From: Mariprofundaceae bacterium
GTDB lineage: Bacteria > Pseudomonadota > Zetaproteobacteria > Mariprofundales > Mariprofundaceae
NCBI GenBank assembly: GCA_030950925.1
Contig: JAUZQO010000006.1
Span: 1 to 39,427 of the forward strand
Length of the DNA: 39,427 bases
Direction of reading: 5' to 3'
How positions within the stretch are numbered: position 1 is the stretch's first letter; each line of letters starts with the position of its first letter. Shown in pieces: positions 1-11,779 of the stretch. The notes under the pieces were generated by a model. The model was not told where the DNA came from, did not search any database, and was given only the letters and a program-made list of their open reading frames with translations. Made by a program: the position numbers and the translations under genes.

Positions 1-117
1 CCAAACAACATGATATTTGTTGGAATAAACAATATTTCTATTCGATTTGAACATAGTTGAAGTATATAGCTTCATATAAACTAATGCAATCGCTTATATC
101 CCCATAGCTGAAGCAAG

Positions 118-145
118 GGGCTTTACGCTACTTTTTAGTAAGCCC
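118..145. other. Imperfect hairpin upstream of lipA
   Basis: GGGCTT and AAGCCC arms, extended by AC/GT with one bulged T, flank a T-rich loop. It could be the end of a gene lying before the window, or part of the lipA leader. Nothing else is recognisable in positions 1-204. Confidence 0.25.
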
Positions 146-204
146 AAGCTTGCCATAGCTTTTGAATGGTTCATAGCCAAGCCAATGATGGCTATCCTTG
201 GCGT

Positions 205-1116
205 ATGAGCCGAAAAGTTATCCCCATCCAAGTTCAATCCGAAGGTTTGCCGATGACAGGCAAGCCCGCATGGTTAAAAGTCCGTGCGCCTATGTCACCT
301 GAATACAAAGAAATTACACAGCTGATGCGTGATTTAAAACTCAACACTGTTTGTGAAGAGGCATCTTGCCCCAATATCGGTGATTGTTGGAAACAAGGTT
401 CGGCAACCTTTATGATTTTAGGACGCGTGTGTACGCGCACCTGTGCCTTTTGTAATGTGGCAACAGGTAAACCCGATGATGTTGATCCTGAGGAAGCCAT
501 CAATCTTGCCAAGGCCGTGGCACAAATTGGGCTGAAACATGTAGTGATTACATCCGTAGATCGCGATGATTTAAAAGATGGTGGGGCAGGTCATTACGCC
601 ACTGTGATTCGTGAACTCAAAGCTCGCCAACCCGAAGTCACCATTGAAATCCTGACACCTGATTTTCAACGCAAACCATCCACCTGTTTGAACACCATCA
701 TGGATGCCAAGCCTGATATTTTTAATCATAACCTTGAAACCGTGCCTCGTTTGTATCGCTCGGTGCGCCCTGGGGCGCGTTATTATACATCCTTGCGCTT
801 ACTCCAACGCGCCAAAGAAATAGATACCCATATCGTCACCAAATCAGGTTTGATGGTGGGTTTGGGTGAAGAACGGGATGAGATTCTACAAGTCATGGAT
901 GATATGCGTGAAGCTGGCATTGATATTTTAACCATTGGACAATATTTGCGCCCGAGTGAAAAACATCACCCTGTCATGAAATATTGGACACCCGAAGAAT
1001 TTGATGAACTCAAATATCTGGCTGAGAAAAAAGGCTTTGGCATGGTCGCTTCGGGCGCGTTGGTGCGCTCATCTTTTCATGCGGATGAAGTCTTTCAGGC
1101 ATTAAAATTGAAGTAA
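205..1116 (+). CDS. lipA: Lipoyl synthase (radical SAM)
   Basis: Inserts two sulfur atoms into octanoyl groups carried on lipoyl domains, the last step of lipoate synthesis for pyruvate and 2-oxoglutarate dehydrogenases and the glycine cleavage system. From the start used here, Cys50, Cys55 and Cys61 (in [12 protein letters not shown]) would bind the auxiliary Fe-S cluster, and Cys76, Cys80 and Cys83 (CTRTCAFC) the radical SAM cluster. The C-terminal RSSFHAD contains the serine that ligates the auxiliary cluster in this family. Length is 303 residues, normal for LipA. The start is uncertain: an in-frame ATG at 166 adds 13 residues, and one at 253 has the best ribosome-binding site (GAAGG, 7 nt upstream) but trims the N-terminus. 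I chose 205 because the MSRK start matches usual family length. It stands alone, with no lipB visible, and converges with ppk2. Confidence 0.95.
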   Translation: MSRKVIPIQVQSEGLPMTGKPAWLKVRAPMSPEYKEITQLMRDLKLNTVCEEASCPNIGDCWKQGSATFMILGRVCTRTCAFCNVATGKPDDVDPEEAINLAKAVAQIGLKHVVITSVDRDDLKDGGAGHYATVIRELKARQPEVTIEILTPDFQRKPSTCLNTIMDAKPDIFNHNLETVPRLYRSVRPGARYYTSLRLLQRAKEIDTHIVTKSGLMVGLGEERDEILQVMDDMREAGIDILTIGQYLRPSEKHHPVMKYWTPEEFDELKYLAEKKGFGMVASGALVRSSFHADEVFQALKLK

Positions 1117-1191
1117 GACTTAAAACTATAAAGCGACAGATACACACCGATGAAACAAACAAGACAGTAAACCATCTGCGTTTATCCGTTC

Positions 1192-1267
1192 CTCGTTCCC
1201 ATCGTCCTCGGTGGGAATGCATACGATGCGAGTGATATGCATTCCCACGCAGGAGCATGGGAACGAG
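1192..1267. repeat. REP/REPIN-like double palindrome
   Basis: Two 31-bp arms (1192-1222 and 1237-1267) are inverted copies of each other, differing only in a central block (CGTCCTCG against GCTCCTGC). Each arm is itself a palindrome of the form TTCCCA...TGGGAA. The whole sits in the gap between convergent lipA and ppk2. This two-inverted-copies layout is that of REP doublets (REPIN/BIME). It may also act as a bidirectional transcription stop. No RAYT transposase gene is present in the window. Confidence 0.75.
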
Positions 1268-1327
1268 AAAAAAGTGTAAAGGCAGCATGCTCGATACAAA
1301 CATTCGAGGGTGGTTTTTTTAATCGGG

Positions 1328-2110
1328 TTAATACTTCTTGGGCACAAAGTTTTGAGACTCAATATCGGGGCGTTGATAATCACCTTGCTTCGCCCTTTCA
1401 GGCAACGCAATGGGATCAGGTATCACATCTTCATAAGCCACAGAATCAAGGATATGACTTAAGCAATTTAAACGTGCTGTTTTTTTCACATCAGCATCCA
1501 CGACATGCCATCGTGCTTCCATAATATCCGTATAAAAAAACATTTCATCTTTGGCTTTTGAATATTCAACCCAACGGTTGCGAGATTCCAAATCCATGGG
1601 GCTTAATTTCCAATGTTTACTTGTATCACTGGCGCGTTTCTGAAAACGTCGTTCCTGCTCTTGATCACTCACTGAAAACCAATATTTTAATAGAATAATA
1701 CCCGAACGCACCAACATACGTTCAAATTCAGGGCAGGAGCGTAGAAATTCACGGTATTCCAAGTCCGTACAAAACCCCATCACCCGTTCAACACCCGCTC
1801 GATTGTACCAACTTCGATCAAAAATAACGATTTCGCCCGCCGCTGGGAGATGTTGAACATAGCGTTGAAAATACCATTGTGTTTTTTCACGATTCGATGG
1901 AGCAGGCAAGGCCACAACATTACAGCCACGCGGGTTTAAAGGCTCGGTCAGACGTTTGATGACACCACCTTTTCCAGCGGCATCACGGCCTTCAAAGACA
2001 ATCATCACACGCAAACCTTTTACCTTGATCCAATATTGCCACTTGACCAATTCAACATGTATATCTGATAATGCACTTTCATACTGGCTATTTGAAATAA
2101 CTTTACCCAT
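1328..2110 (-). CDS. ppk2: Polyphosphate kinase 2 family protein
   Basis: PPK2 enzymes move phosphate between inorganic polyphosphate and nucleotides, usually making NDP or NTP from polyphosphate. From the chosen start, the Walker A loop GRDAAGKGG is at residues 41-49 and the Walker B/lid motif DRSWYNRAGVE begins at Asp98, both typical of the family. The length of 260 residues is that of a single-domain PPK2. The ORF is open 63 nt further upstream, but the ATG at 2110 has a good AGGAG site 6-7 nt before it and begins MGKVIS, so I use it. The gene follows rpoC on the same strand, just past a strong hairpin with a T-run. It is therefore either expressed by readthrough of rpoBC or from a promoter I cannot see. 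Whether it prefers ADP, GDP or AMP cannot be read from the sequence. Confidence 0.9.
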   Translation of the reverse strand: MGKVISNSQYESALSDIHVELVKWQYWIKVKGLRVMIVFEGRDAAGKGGVIKRLTEPLNPRGCNVVALPAPSNREKTQWYFQRYVQHLPAAGEIVIFDRSWYNRAGVERVMGFCTDLEYREFLRSCPEFERMLVRSGIILLKYWFSVSDQEQERRFQKRASDTSKHWKLSPMDLESRNRWVEYSKAKDEMFFYTDIMEARWHVVDADVKKTARLNCLSHILDSVAYEDVIPDPIALPERAKQGDYQRPDIESQNFVPKKY

Positions 2111-2130
2111 ATCTTCTCCTATGCCACATA

Positions 2131-2167
2131 GACAAAATCCCACCTCATCCAAAAGGATGGGCGGGAT
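2131..2167 (-). terminator. Rho-independent terminator after rpoC
   Basis: Read on the minus strand, ATCCCGCCCATCC pairs with GGATGAGGTGGGAT across a TTTT loop (2151-2154), with one wobble and a small internal loop, followed directly by TTTTGTC. It lies 26 nt after the rpoC stop and 20 nt before the ppk2 start, so it should end or attenuate rpoBC transcription before ppk2. Confidence 0.75.
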
Positions 2168-2192
2168 CTTCACTCAACAGAAAGGCTCCAGT

Positions 2193-5100
2193 TTAAGCCG
2201 CGTTATCTGATATACTATCTCCGGTTTCCACTTCTTCATCCACAGGCTTGGGAAGGTTACGCATGGCCAAGCCCGTACCTGCTGGCAGCAAACGACCAAG
2301 AATCACATTTTCTTTCAGCCCTGTTAACCAATCCACCTTACCAGCCAAGGCAGCTTCGGTAATCACACGCGTGGTTTCTTGGAACGATGCCGCAGAAATA
2401 AAGGATTCTGTGTTCAATGATGCTTTGGTGATACCCAAAAGCACAGGTTCAAACGTCGCAGGTGGTTTGCCAGCAGCAATCAACTTGCGATTTTGTGCCA
2501 ACGCATATTTACGTTCCACTTGCTCACCACCCACATAAGTGGAAGCCCCAGGATCTGTAATCAATACTTTACGCATCATTTGACGTGTAATCACTTCGAT
2601 ATGCTTATCGTTAATTTTCACACCTTGCAAACGATACACTTCTTGCACTTCATCGGTCAGGTAGTTCGCCAATGCTTCAACACCCAATACACGCAAAATA
2701 TCTTGCGGTGCTGGAGAGCCTTCCATCAATTTTTCACCGCGACGAATACGATCCCCTTCTTGCACAATAATGTGCGATCCTTTCGGAATCTGATATTCAA
2801 TCGGATCAGTTGCATCATCAGGTTCCACATAAATACGACGTTTACCACGAATATCCTTGCCAAAGGCAATTTTACCATCTTTCGCCGCAATAAATGCCAA
2901 ACTTTTCGGTTTGCGTGCTTCAAACAATTCCACTACGCGTGGTAAACCACCCGTAATATCTTTCGTTTTCGATGTTTCACGTGGTAAACGTGCCAAAACA
3001 TCGCCCGCTTTCACTTCGATGGTATCTTCCACATTCAAAATTGCGCCTGGCGACAAGAAATAGCGCGCAGGAACATTGGTACGCGGAATCACAATCGGAT
3101 CAGATTCAGGGTCTTTCGGATCAATCAACTGAACTTGTGGACGCAAAGCAGTTTTGCGTGCTTCTGAATGCTCAATCACAATGCGGTTGGACAAGCCTGT
3201 CACTTCATCGGTTTGCTCACGCACCGTGCGACCTTCTTCCATGTCCACATAACGAACCAAACCATCCACTTCTGCAATCAATGGCATGGTGTATGGATCC
3301 CATTCAGCCAATATAGATCCCAATTTCACGGCTTCACCATCTTGAACCAAAAGATGCGCACCATACGCAACATGATGACGCTCCACTTCTTTACCTTGAA
3401 TATCCAATACAAGCACTTCTGTATGACGGTTGATGACAATATCTGCGCCTTGTGAATCACGCACCACAACGGCATCCATCAAACGAACCGAGCCATTGAA
3501 TTTGGATTCAATGTTGGCTTGTTCTGCCGAACGCGATGCTGTACCACCCACGTGGAAGGTACGCATGGTCAACTGTGTACCCGGTTCCCCAATGGATTGT
3601 GCTGCAATCACACCCACAGCCTCACCCATACAAACAGGTGTACCATGTGCCAAATCACGACCATAACAGGCAGCACATACGCCTTCTTCAGATTCACACG
3701 TCAATACAGAACGGATACGCAATTGCTCAATTTCAACTTCATCAATTTTCGCAACCAATTCTTCATTTAACATGGTACCCGCAGGTACTATTTCTTCCTG
3801 GGTCAAAGGATTGACCGCAGGTGCCAACAACACACGACCCAACGCACGCTCGGACAAGGGTTGAATAATTTCACCACCTTCCACCAATGGCGAAATGGTA
3901 ATGCCTTGCGTTGTCCCACAATCTTGCTCACGAATGACCGCATCTTGTGCCACATCCACCAAACGACGGGTTAAATAACCCGAGTTGGCTGTTTTCAATG
4001 CCGTATCTGCCAAGCCCTTACGTGCGCCATGCGTGGAGATAAAGTATTGTAATACTGTCAAACCTTCACGGAAGTTTGAGGTAATGGGGTTTTCAATAAT
4101 CGAACCATCAGGTTTCGCCATCAAACCACGCATACCTGCCAACTGACGAATCTGCTGAGCTGAACCACGCGCGCCAGAATCTGCCATCATGTAAACCGAG
4201 TTAAAGGTCACCATGGATTCAGTTTTCGTACCATCAGGTGATGTGACTTCTTCCGATGCCAAGTTATCCATCATCGCTTTGGCGACTTTTTCTGTGGTAT
4301 GTGTCCACAAGTCAATCACCTTGTTGTAACGCTCGCCCGCTGTAATCAAACCATCACGGTATTGCGTTTGGACTTCCAACACTTCTTTTTCTGTTTGCCT
4401 GACAGCCGTATATTTTTCTTCAGGAATAATCACATCAGCCAAGCTAAATGATGCACCTGAACGGGTTGCATAGGTATATCCCAAGTTTTTCAAGCGATCC
4501 GCCAACAATACTGTTGATTTATTGCCCGAAGCCACAAAACAATCTTCAATCAATTGAGCCACTTCTTTCTTGCCCAAAATACGGTTGATACTGGAAAATG
4601 GTAATTCATCGGGAAGTACCGTTGAAATAATGGTACGACCCACCGTGGTTTTTTCACGCACACCACGAATACGACAGGTAATACGCGAGTGAATACTGAC
4701 CACACCCGCATCATAAGCACGCATGACTTCATCGGATGATGCGAAAATCATGCCTTCACCGGGTTCAAATGGTTTTTCACGGCTCAAGTAATAAATACCC
4801 AAAATCATATCTTGGGTGGGTACAATCACAGGTTTGCCTGTCGCAGGAGATAACACATTGTTTGATGCCATCATCAACGCACGTGCTTCCGTTTGCGCTT
4901 CAATGGATAACGGCACATGCACAGCCATTTGGTCACCATCAAAATCGGCATTGAATGCTGTACAAACCAATGGGTGCAACTGAATGGCTTTGCCTTCAAT
5001 CAACACAGGTTCAAAGGCTTGAATACCCAAACGGTGAAGGGTTGGCGCACGGTTCAACAACACAGGATGTTGATGAATCACTTCGGCCAAAATATCCCAA

Positions 5101-6323
5101 ACTTCAGGAATCCCTTGTTCGACCAATTTTTTACAGGCTTTAATGGTCGTACCTAAACCACGCAATTCCAACTTATGATAAATAAATGGTTTGAACAATT
5201 CCAAGGCCATTTTCTTCGGTAAACCACATTGATGCAGTTTCAAATTTGGCCCGACCACAATCACCGAACGACCCGAATAATCCACACGTTTACCCAACAA
5301 GTTTTGACGGAAACGACCTTGTTTGCCTTTAATGACATCAGACAGTGATTTCAATGGGCGACGGTTGTTACCTGTAATCGGCTTGGAGCGACGGTCATTA
5401 TCAAACAAGGCATCCACAGATTCTTGCAACATACGTTTTTCATTGCGGGTGATGATTTCTGGTGCGTTCAACTCCAACAAACGACGCAAACGGTTGTTAC
5501 GATTGATAACACGGCGATACAAATCATTCAAATCAGATGTGGCAAAACGACCACCATCCAAAGGAACCAACGGACGGATTTCGGGTGGTAATACAGGAAT
5601 CGCTTCCAAAATCATCCATTCAGGACGGTTGCCTGAGCCCAACATCGCTTCCACAGTTTGCAAACGTTTGGTCAACTTGGTTAATTTAGTCACAGCTTTC
5701 GTGGCAGAAATTTGCGCACGTAAGCTTTGACGCTCTTCATCCAAATCAATGTCTTTCAACATTTCACGCAAGGCTTCTGCACCCATCGTAGCACGAAATT
5801 CTTCACCATATTCTTCAAAGGCTTCGATATATTCTTCTTCTGTAAGAATTTGATACTTATCCAAACTGGTCAAACCAGGGTCTAACACGATATAGGATTC
5901 AAAATATAACACACGTTCAAGTTCTTTTAAGGTTTTATCCAGCAACAAACCAATACGTGATGGCAATGATTTTAAAAACCAAATGTGAGCTACAGGTGCT
6001 GCCAAATCAATGTGTGCCATACGATCACGACGAACTTTGGATTGAATGACTTCCACACCACATTTTTCACAGACCACACCACGATGTTTCAAACGTTTGT
6101 ATTTACCACACAAGCATTCATAATCTTTAATCGGTCCAAAAATTTTGGCGCAAAAAAGACCATCACGTTCGGGTTTAAATGTACGATAATTGATGGTTTC
6201 TGGTTTTTTAACTTCACCAAAGGACCATGAACGAATTTTTTCAGGGCTTGCCAAGCCGACACGAAGACCGTCAAAGTCTTCAATGCTGCTTGGCTTTTGA
6301 AACATATTAAATAATTTTTGCAT
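2193..6323 (-). CDS. rpoC: RNA polymerase subunit beta'
   Basis: Catalytic subunit of RNA polymerase. The 1376-residue protein carries the active-site motif NADFDGDQM at residues 458-466, with the three Mg-binding aspartates at 460, 462 and 464, the same numbers as in E. coli. The N-terminal zinc site has Cys70, Cys72, Cys85 and Cys88 ([19 protein letters not shown]), again the same spacing as E. coli. A second cysteine set (DCGT, then [13 protein letters not shown]) forms the later zinc site. The rudder, bridge and trigger-loop regions appear intact, with no frameshift. It begins 3 nt after the rpoB stop, so the two are co-translated. A hairpin terminator follows. Confidence 0.99.
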   Translation of the reverse strand: MQKLFNMFQKPSSIEDFDGLRVGLASPEKIRSWSFGEVKKPETINYRTFKPERDGLFCAKIFGPIKDYECLCGKYKRLKHRGVVCEKCGVEVIQSKVRRDRMAHIDLAAPVAHIWFLKSLPSRIGLLLDKTLKELERVLYFESYIVLDPGLTSLDKYQILTEEEYIEAFEEYGEEFRATMGAEALREMLKDIDLDEERQSLRAQISATKAVTKLTKLTKRLQTVEAMLGSGNRPEWMILEAIPVLPPEIRPLVPLDGGRFATSDLNDLYRRVINRNNRLRRLLELNAPEIITRNEKRMLQESVDALFDNDRRSKPITGNNRRPLKSLSDVIKGKQGRFRQNLLGKRVDYSGRSVIVVGPNLKLHQCGLPKKMALELFKPFIYHKLELRGLGTTIKACKKLVEQGIPEVWDILAEVIHQHPVLLNRAPTLHRLGIQAFEPVLIEGKAIQLHPLVCTAFNADFDGDQMAVHVPLSIEAQTEARALMMASNNVLSPATGKPVIVPTQDMILGIYYLSREKPFEPGEGMIFASSDEVMRAYDAGVVSIHSRITCRIRGVREKTTVGRTIISTVLPDELPFSSINRILGKKEVAQLIEDCFVASGNKSTVLLADRLKNLGYTYATRSGASFSLADVIIPEEKYTAVRQTEKEVLEVQTQYRDGLITAGERYNKVIDLWTHTTEKVAKAMMDNLASEEVTSPDGTKTESMVTFNSVYMMADSGARGSAQQIRQLAGMRGLMAKPDGSIIENPITSNFREGLTVLQYFISTHGARKGLADTALKTANSGYLTRRLVDVAQDAVIREQDCGTTQGITISPLVEGGEIIQPLSERALGRVLLAPAVNPLTQEEIVPAGTMLNEELVAKIDEVEIEQLRIRSVLTCESEEGVCAACYGRDLAHGTPVCMGEAVGVIAAQSIGEPGTQLTMRTFHVGGTASRSAEQANIESKFNGSVRLMDAVVVRDSQGADIVINRHTEVLVLDIQGKEVERHHVAYGAHLLVQDGEAVKLGSILAEWDPYTMPLIAEVDGLVRYVDMEEGRTVREQTDEVTGLSNRIVIEHSEARKTALRPQVQLIDPKDPESDPIVIPRTNVPARYFLSPGAILNVEDTIEVKAGDVLARLPRETSKTKDITGGLPRVVELFEARKPKSLAFIAAKDGKIAFGKDIRGKRRIYVEPDDATDPIEYQIPKGSHIIVQEGDRIRRGEKLMEGSPAPQDILRVLGVEALANYLTDEVQEVYRLQGVKINDKHIEVITRQMMRKVLITDPGASTYVGGEQVERKYALAQNRKLIAAGKPPATFEPVLLGITKASLNTESFISAASFQETTRVITEAALAGKVDWLTGLKENVILGRLLPAGTGLAMRNLPKPVDEEVETGDSISDNAA

Positions 6324-6326
6324 GAT

Positions 6327-9300
6327 TTATGCCTCTTCGACTGGTTTTTTAACCATTTCAATATCAATACCCAAGGCATTCAATTCCTTGGTCATTACGT
6401 TAAAGGATTCTGGAATACCCGCATCAAATGTCAGGTCACCACGAACAATGGATTCATACATTTTCGTCCGACCTTGAACATCATCCGATTTCACCGTCAA
6501 CATTTCCTGCAAGACATGCGCTGCGCCATAAGCTTCCAACGCCCACACTTCCATTTCACCAAAACGTTGCCCACCAAATTGAGCTTTACCACCCAAGGGT
6601 TGCTGCGTGACCAATGAATAAGGACCTGTTGAACGTGCATGAATTTTCTCATCCACCAAGTGGTGCAGTTTCAAAATATACATCTGACCAATGGTAATCG
6701 GACGATCAAAGGCTTCGCCTGTCATACCATCATACAAGGTGGTTTGACCTGTTTTCGCTAAACCTGCCAACGCCAACATGCGGTACAAATGCTCTTCTTT
6801 GGCACCATCAAATGCTGGCGATGCAATCGGTATGCCCCCTTTCAGGTTATGCACCAACTCATCCAATTCATCTTCGGACATATCTGTGATTTGACCACAG
6901 GCTTTTTCATCTTCAGCATAAATATCCAACAAGAAATCACGAATATCTTTTTTAGCAGCCTTGGCAATCACCATTTCATCCAAACGACGACCCAGTTCAC
7001 CACAAGCATAACCCATATGAATTTCAAGGATTTGCCCGATATTCATACGAGACGGTACACCCAGAGGGTTCAAGCAAATATCAACAGGGCGACCATCGGC
7101 TGTAAATGGCATGTCTTCTTCAGGTACGATGATTGAAATCACACCCTTATTACCATGACGACCCGCCATTTTATCACCAGGTTGAAGTTTACGTTTCACT
7201 GCAACAAACACCTTCACAACCTTAATCACACCTGGTTTAAGTTCTGAGCCTTCACGAACCTTGGAAACCTTTTCTTCAAAACGTTTTTCAAGACGAGCAC
7301 GCTCTGTATCCATCGACGCAAGGATTTCTGCAACCTTGGCATTCACATCATCGGATTGCACTGACACAGCCGACAATTCACGCAATGGCAACGCATCCAA
7401 ACTGGCTTCGTCAATGACTGCGCCAACGTTCAAACCTTTCACTTTCAATGCTTGTTGCCCGATCAACAATGCCTTCAAACGCTCAACCACATTGCCTTCA
7501 AGGATGCGACGTTCATCTTCTTTATCAGCATAAAGTTTTTCAACTTCTGATTCTTCGATGGATTTCGCACGCTCATCTTTTTCATCACCACGACGTGTAA
7601 AGATTTGCACATCCACCACAATGCCTTCATTACCAGGCTTCACACGCAAGGATGAGTCACGCACATCGGATGCTTTTTCACCAAAAATGGCACGCAATAA
7701 TTTCTCTTCTGGGGATAACTGGCTTTCACCTTTGGGGGTGATTTTACCGACAATGATGTCACCTGCTTTGACTTCAGCACCGACGTAGGCAATACCAGTA
7801 TCATCCAAATGACGCAAGGCTTCTTCACCCACATTGGGAATATCACGGGTAATTTCTTCTTCGCCCAATTTGGTATCACGCGCAACGGCTTCAAATTCTT
7901 CAATATGAATGGATGTATACACATCTTCTTTGACCAACTTTTCAGAAATCACAATCGCATCTTCAAAGTTATATCCACGCCAAGGCATGAATGCTGTCAA
8001 CACATTGCGACCCAAGGCCAACTCACCCATGTCCGTAGAAGGTCCATCAGCAATAATATCACCAGGACGAACCATATCGCCCGCTTTCACCGAGGGACGT
8101 TGGTTAAAGCAACTGTTTTGATTGGAGCGACGGTATTTAAACAAACGATACACATCCACGCCTGGCTCGCCTTCAACCTGTGCCTCATCATGCACACGCA
8201 CCACAATGCGACTACCATCCACAGACTCAACCACACCCGCACGACGTGCCACAGCCGACACACCAGAATCTCGTGCCAACGGCGCTTCCATACCCGTTCC
8301 CACCAAGGGTTTTTCAGATTTCAACAAAGGCACTGCCTGACGTTGCATATTGGCGCCCATCAAGGCGCGATTCGCATCATCATGTTCAAGGAATGGAATC
8401 AAGCCCGCGCCCACAGAAATAACCTGTGACGGCGATACATCCATAAATTCAATATCCGCAGGCGCAGCCATGATAAACTCACCATCTTGACGACACTGAA
8501 TAAATTCAGCAACAAAACGCCCGTCTTTATCCACCTTGGCATTGGCCTGAGCCATCACATGACCCGCTTCTTCAATTGCAGACAGGTAAATAACCTCATC
8601 GGTTACTTTGCTATCCACCACTTTACGGTAAGGCGTTTCAATAAAACCAAAGTTATTGACCTTGGCAAACGATGCCAAGGAGTTAATCAAACCAATGTTT
8701 GGACCTTCGGGTGTTTCAATCGGACAAAAACGCCCATAATGCGTAGCATGCACATCGCGCACTTCAAAGCCCGCACGTTCACGCGACAGACCGCCAGGGC
8801 CTAAGGCTGAAATACGACGTTTATGGGTTACTTCTGATAATGGATTGGTTTGATCCATAAATTGAGATAATTGAGAAGAACCAAAAAATTCTTTCACCGA
8901 AGCAATCAATGGTTTCGCATTGACCAAATCGGAAGGCATCGCTTCCGTTAAATCGCTCGATGTTAATCGTTCACGAATCGCACGTTCCATACGAATCAAA
9001 CCGATGCGCATTTGGTTTTCAAGCAGCTCACCCACTGAACGCAAACGACGATTGCCCAAGTGATCAATATCATCCACTTCGCCAATACCATCACGCAATG
9101 CAAGCAAGGTATCGACCGTCATCAGAATATCTTCAACACGCAATGTGCCTTGATCCAATGGCACAGCGTCATTGCTAATTTCCAAACGGCTGTTCAACTT
9201 CATACGCCCTACAGCCGATAAGTCATAACGTCCCTTATCAAAGAACATAGATTCAAACAAAGCCTTGGCTGTTTCAACCGTTGGCGGCTCACCTGGGCGC

Positions 9301-10427
9301 ATCATGCGATAAATCTCAACCTGTGCTTCTTCTTTGGATTGGACTGTATCCAAACGCAAGGTATCGGCCAACCAAGGGCCACGTTGGAATGCATCAATGA
9401 ACAAGCATTCAAATTCAGTAATATCCGCACCTTCAAGGGCTGACAAGGATTCTTCGGTCAATTCATGGTTATGATCGAGTAAAATCTCTCCACCATCTAC
9501 CATAATGGGTTCAGCAATCACTTCACCAATCATGTTTTCAACAGGAACATCCAACCATTCAACGTTGGATTCTGTTAGCTTTTTAATGGCTAAACGTGTG
9601 ATTTTCTTGCCTTCGGTGACAATTTTCTTGTCATCCAAGATAATATCTGTGGCGGCGCGACTACCCAAAAATAAATCGGCATCAAAACGAACTTGATAAC
9701 CTTGCTCCGTTGTACGATACATACGACGTTTGTAAAAACGATTCAGAATATCTTGTGTGGAAAGCCCCAAAGCTTTAAGCACCACACCAGCAGGCATTTT
9801 GCGACGCAAGTCAATACGGAAGTGCATTTTATCTTTGATATCAAATTCAAAATCCAACCATGAACCACGGTAAGGAATAATCCGTGCTTTGAATAAGAAT
9901 TTACCTGATGAGTGGCTTTTACCCGAATCATGGTCAAAAAACACACCCGGAGAACGATGCACTTGCGATACAATCGCACGTTCTGTGCCGTTAATAATGA
10001 ATGAGCCATAATCTGTCATCAATGGAATTTCGCCCATATAAACAAACTGATCCCGCACTTCTTTCACCGTACGTTTGGCATTACGTCCTTCACCATCGCT
10101 TTCAAAGATTTTCAAGCGAAGTTTCACTTTCACAGGCAATGCATAGGTTAAATCACGACGACGACATTCATCTTGGTCATAACGTGGATTCGTATATTCC
10201 AGACCTTCAAAAAGAAGCTCTGCATTTCCGCCATAATCCCAGATCGGGAACGTATTGCGAAACACTGTACCCAAACGTGAACCATCAATATCTGTATCAC
10301 CACCGCCCACACCGACAAAATCACGATAAGAACTGACTTGAAGATCAAGCATGTTCGGCATATCAATCACCGAATCAATGCTCCCAAAATTTTTGCGAAT
10401 GCGCTTCACTGCAACTTGCTTGCCCAT
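6327..10427 (-). CDS. rpoB: RNA polymerase subunit beta
   Basis: Forms the catalytic core with RpoC. At 1366 residues it is near the E. coli length and has no large insertions. The rifampicin-binding cluster lies at residues 517-547. Positions corresponding to E. coli Asp516, His526 and Ser531 are Asp525, His535 and Ser540, all the sensitive form. Asn518 of E. coli is Thr527 here, a mild change not known to me as a resistance allele. The C-terminus contains the conserved [20 protein letters not shown] block (quoted at 20 residues), which contacts RpoC. The gene lies downstream of rplL with a 210-nt spacer holding an attenuator-like hairpin. Confidence 0.99.
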   Translation of the reverse strand: MGKQVAVKRIRKNFGSIDSVIDMPNMLDLQVSSYRDFVGVGGGDTDIDGSRLGTVFRNTFPIWDYGGNAELLFEGLEYTNPRYDQDECRRRDLTYALPVKVKLRLKIFESDGEGRNAKRTVKEVRDQFVYMGEIPLMTDYGSFIINGTERAIVSQVHRSPGVFFDHDSGKSHSSGKFLFKARIIPYRGSWLDFEFDIKDKMHFRIDLRRKMPAGVVLKALGLSTQDILNRFYKRRMYRTTEQGYQVRFDADLFLGSRAATDIILDDKKIVTEGKKITRLAIKKLTESNVEWLDVPVENMIGEVIAEPIMVDGGEILLDHNHELTEESLSALEGADITEFECLFIDAFQRGPWLADTLRLDTVQSKEEAQVEIYRMMRPGEPPTVETAKALFESMFFDKGRYDLSAVGRMKLNSRLEISNDAVPLDQGTLRVEDILMTVDTLLALRDGIGEVDDIDHLGNRRLRSVGELLENQMRIGLIRMERAIRERLTSSDLTEAMPSDLVNAKPLIASVKEFFGSSQLSQFMDQTNPLSEVTHKRRISALGPGGLSRERAGFEVRDVHATHYGRFCPIETPEGPNIGLINSLASFAKVNNFGFIETPYRKVVDSKVTDEVIYLSAIEEAGHVMAQANAKVDKDGRFVAEFIQCRQDGEFIMAAPADIEFMDVSPSQVISVGAGLIPFLEHDDANRALMGANMQRQAVPLLKSEKPLVGTGMEAPLARDSGVSAVARRAGVVESVDGSRIVVRVHDEAQVEGEPGVDVYRLFKYRRSNQNSCFNQRPSVKAGDMVRPGDIIADGPSTDMGELALGRNVLTAFMPWRGYNFEDAIVISEKLVKEDVYTSIHIEEFEAVARDTKLGEEEITRDIPNVGEEALRHLDDTGIAYVGAEVKAGDIIVGKITPKGESQLSPEEKLLRAIFGEKASDVRDSSLRVKPGNEGIVVDVQIFTRRGDEKDERAKSIEESEVEKLYADKEDERRILEGNVVERLKALLIGQQALKVKGLNVGAVIDEASLDALPLRELSAVSVQSDDVNAKVAEILASMDTERARLEKRFEEKVSKVREGSELKPGVIKVVKVFVAVKRKLQPGDKMAGRHGNKGVISIIVPEEDMPFTADGRPVDICLNPLGVPSRMNIGQILEIHMGYACGELGRRLDEMVIAKAAKKDIRDFLLDIYAEDEKACGQITDMSEDELDELVHNLKGGIPIASPAFDGAKEEHLYRMLALAGLAKTGQTTLYDGMTGEAFDRPITIGQMYILKLHHLVDEKIHARSTGPYSLVTQQPLGGKAQFGGQRFGEMEVWALEAYGAAHVLQEMLTVKSDDVQGRTKMYESIVRGDLTFDAGIPESFNVMTKELNALGIDIEMVKKPVEEA

Positions 10428-10574
10428 ACAGACCTCGAATGAAATTAAACTTGAACAGATTCAAACCACCATCATGTTTTTGAGAATAAACTCATCTCAT
10501 ATATACTCTCAAAAACAGATGACCATCAAAGCTTATTAAAAAGCTCAAGATGCTTAGACGCGAAAAGGCCAACC

Positions 10575-10592
10575 CCCAGTATCACTACTGGG
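10575..10592 (-). terminator. Attenuator-like hairpin between rplL and rpoB
   Basis: CCCAGTA and TACTGGG form a perfect 7-bp stem around a 4-nt loop. On the minus strand it is followed by GGTTGGCCTTTT, giving a short T-run. In E. coli a partial terminator in the same place lowers rpoBC transcription relative to the ribosomal proteins, so the same role is inferred here. The rest of the 10428-10637 spacer shows no gene. Confidence 0.6.
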
Positions 10593-10637
10593 AATCAGCC
10601 TCATCAAGCACTAAGAAAAAATGCGCAATAGCGCGAT

Positions 10638-11012
10638 TTACTTCAACTCTACAGATGCGCCTGCTGCTTCCAACTTAGCTTTTACTTCTTCAGCTTCGTC
10701 TTTAGAAACACCTTCTTTTACAGGTGCTGGAGCACCGTCAACCACTGCTTTCGCTTCTTTCAAGCCAAGCCCTGTTACTTCACGAACAGCCTTGATTGCT
10801 TGAATTTTCTTGTCACCAGCGGCTGTCAAGATCACTGAGAATTCAGTTTGCTCTTCAACAGCAGCTTCGCCAGCAACAGCAACAGCAGCAACAGCAACAG
10901 GTGCTGATGCTGATACACCAAATTTGTCTTCCAAAGCAGTTACCAATTCAGACAATTCCAATACTGTCATGGTTTCAATTGCTTCGATCAATTCTTCTTT
11001 AGAAATAGCCAT
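10638..11012 (-). CDS. rplL: Ribosomal protein bL12 (L7/L12)
   Basis: Multi-copy acidic stalk protein that recruits translation factors such as EF-Tu and EF-G to the ribosome. The 124-residue protein has the usual N-terminal dimer helix region (residues 1-33), an Ala/Val-rich hinge (about 37-52) and the C-terminal factor-binding domain with [15 protein letters not shown]. An AGGAG site precedes the ATG. It follows rplJ by 45 nt, in the normal order, and would be made in excess over bL10. Confidence 0.98.
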   Translation of the reverse strand: MAISKEELIEAIETMTVLELSELVTALEDKFGVSASAPVAVAAVAVAGEAAVEEQTEFSVILTAAGDKKIQAIKAVREVTGLGLKEAKAVVDGAPAPVKEGVSKDEAEEVKAKLEAAGASVELK

Positions 11013-11057
11013 TTTAAATGAACTCCTCTTGCGGTTATTAAACCTATCGTTTTGTAT

Positions 11058-11576
11058 TTATGCTGCGTCTTTCTGATCGCGAACTGCTGCCAGAACACGC
11101 ACAAATGAACCTGGAATTTCGTTCAAAGTACGAACAAAACCGCTAATTGGCGATTGCATGCTGCCCAACATCTTGGCTAGCAATACGTCGCGAGACGGTA
11201 AGTTTGCGAGTGCTTTAATTCCTGCTGCATCAATGATTTTGCCATCCAGAACACCACCTCTAATTTCTAGAGCTTTATGTTCTTTAGCAAAGTCAGCGAT
11301 TGCTTTAGCCATACCCACTGGGTCTGTACCATAAGCAATTGCAACAGGTCCAGTGAATAACTCTTCAGCGACCTTAAAGCCTGTACCTTCTGCTGCTCGA
11401 CGCGCCAGTGTATTCTTCACAACTTGCAAAGACACACCCGACTGATGAAGGCTTGCACGAAGCTCACCCATTTCAGTCACTGTCAAGCCACGGTATTGTG
11501 CAACAACACCCGCAGTAGATTCAGACCAGGCAGCGTGAAGCTCTTCAACAATACTTTGTTTTTCTTGTTTATTCAC
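11058..11576 (-). CDS. rplJ: Ribosomal protein uL10
   Basis: Base of the ribosomal stalk, which holds the bL12 dimers and sits on the 23S rRNA GTPase centre next to uL11. The start used is a GTG at 11576 (protein begins MNKQEKQ) because a GGGGG ribosome-binding stretch lies about 5-9 nt upstream and 172 residues is the family length. The frame is open to an ATG at 11624, but the extra 16 residues (rich in Cys and Lys) do not resemble uL10. The C-terminal helix that binds bL12 is present. In relatives the uL10-bL12 complex represses this operon by binding its mRNA leader. Confidence 0.96.
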   Translation of the reverse strand: MNKQEKQSIVEELHAAWSESTAGVVAQYRGLTVTEMGELRASLHQSGVSLQVVKNTLARRAAEGTGFKVAEELFTGPVAIAYGTDPVGMAKAIADFAKEHKALEIRGGVLDGKIIDAAGIKALANLPSRDVLLAKMLGSMQSPISGFVRTLNEIPGSFVRVLAAVRDQKDAA

Positions 11577-11779
11577 TTCTACCCCCTTACAAATTCGACC
11601 CGCGCAAGAGAACTTGCACTCCATCTATGCAGGATAGTTTCCCAATTAAGCCGTTAAACTTTTCAGTTATCAGCTCCGACAGTCATGGACGGATCGTTTT
11701 TTTTAACAACAGCCACTTTGAAAGTAGATGTCATCAAACTAGAATGAGGATGCCATAACACAGCACCCTCGAAATTATT
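11577..11779 (-). promoter_or_regulatory. rplJ leader region
   Basis: A 203-nt spacer between rplA and rplJ, the position where proteobacteria carry the L10 leader that binds the uL10-bL12 complex. A short palindrome (ACTTT/AAAGT, near 11714-11726) and an A-rich run are visible. I could not confirm the kink-turn consensus by eye, so this call rests on position. Confidence 0.35.

Noticed and set aside
2248-10539. Many plus-strand ORFs of 60-200 codons opposite rpoB and rpoC
   Set aside because: They lie wholly antisense to conserved polymerase genes, have no recognisable domains, and their His/Thr/Gln-rich composition follows from the opposite codons.
10796-11002. Glutamine-rich plus-strand ORF
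   Set aside because: It is the shadow of the Ala-rich hinge of rplL; GCT/GCA repeats read as CAG/AGC on the other strand.
11577-11624. Sixteen-residue N-terminal extension of uL10
   Set aside because: The GTG at 11576 has a strong GGGGG site and gives the normal uL10 length; the extension does not match the family.
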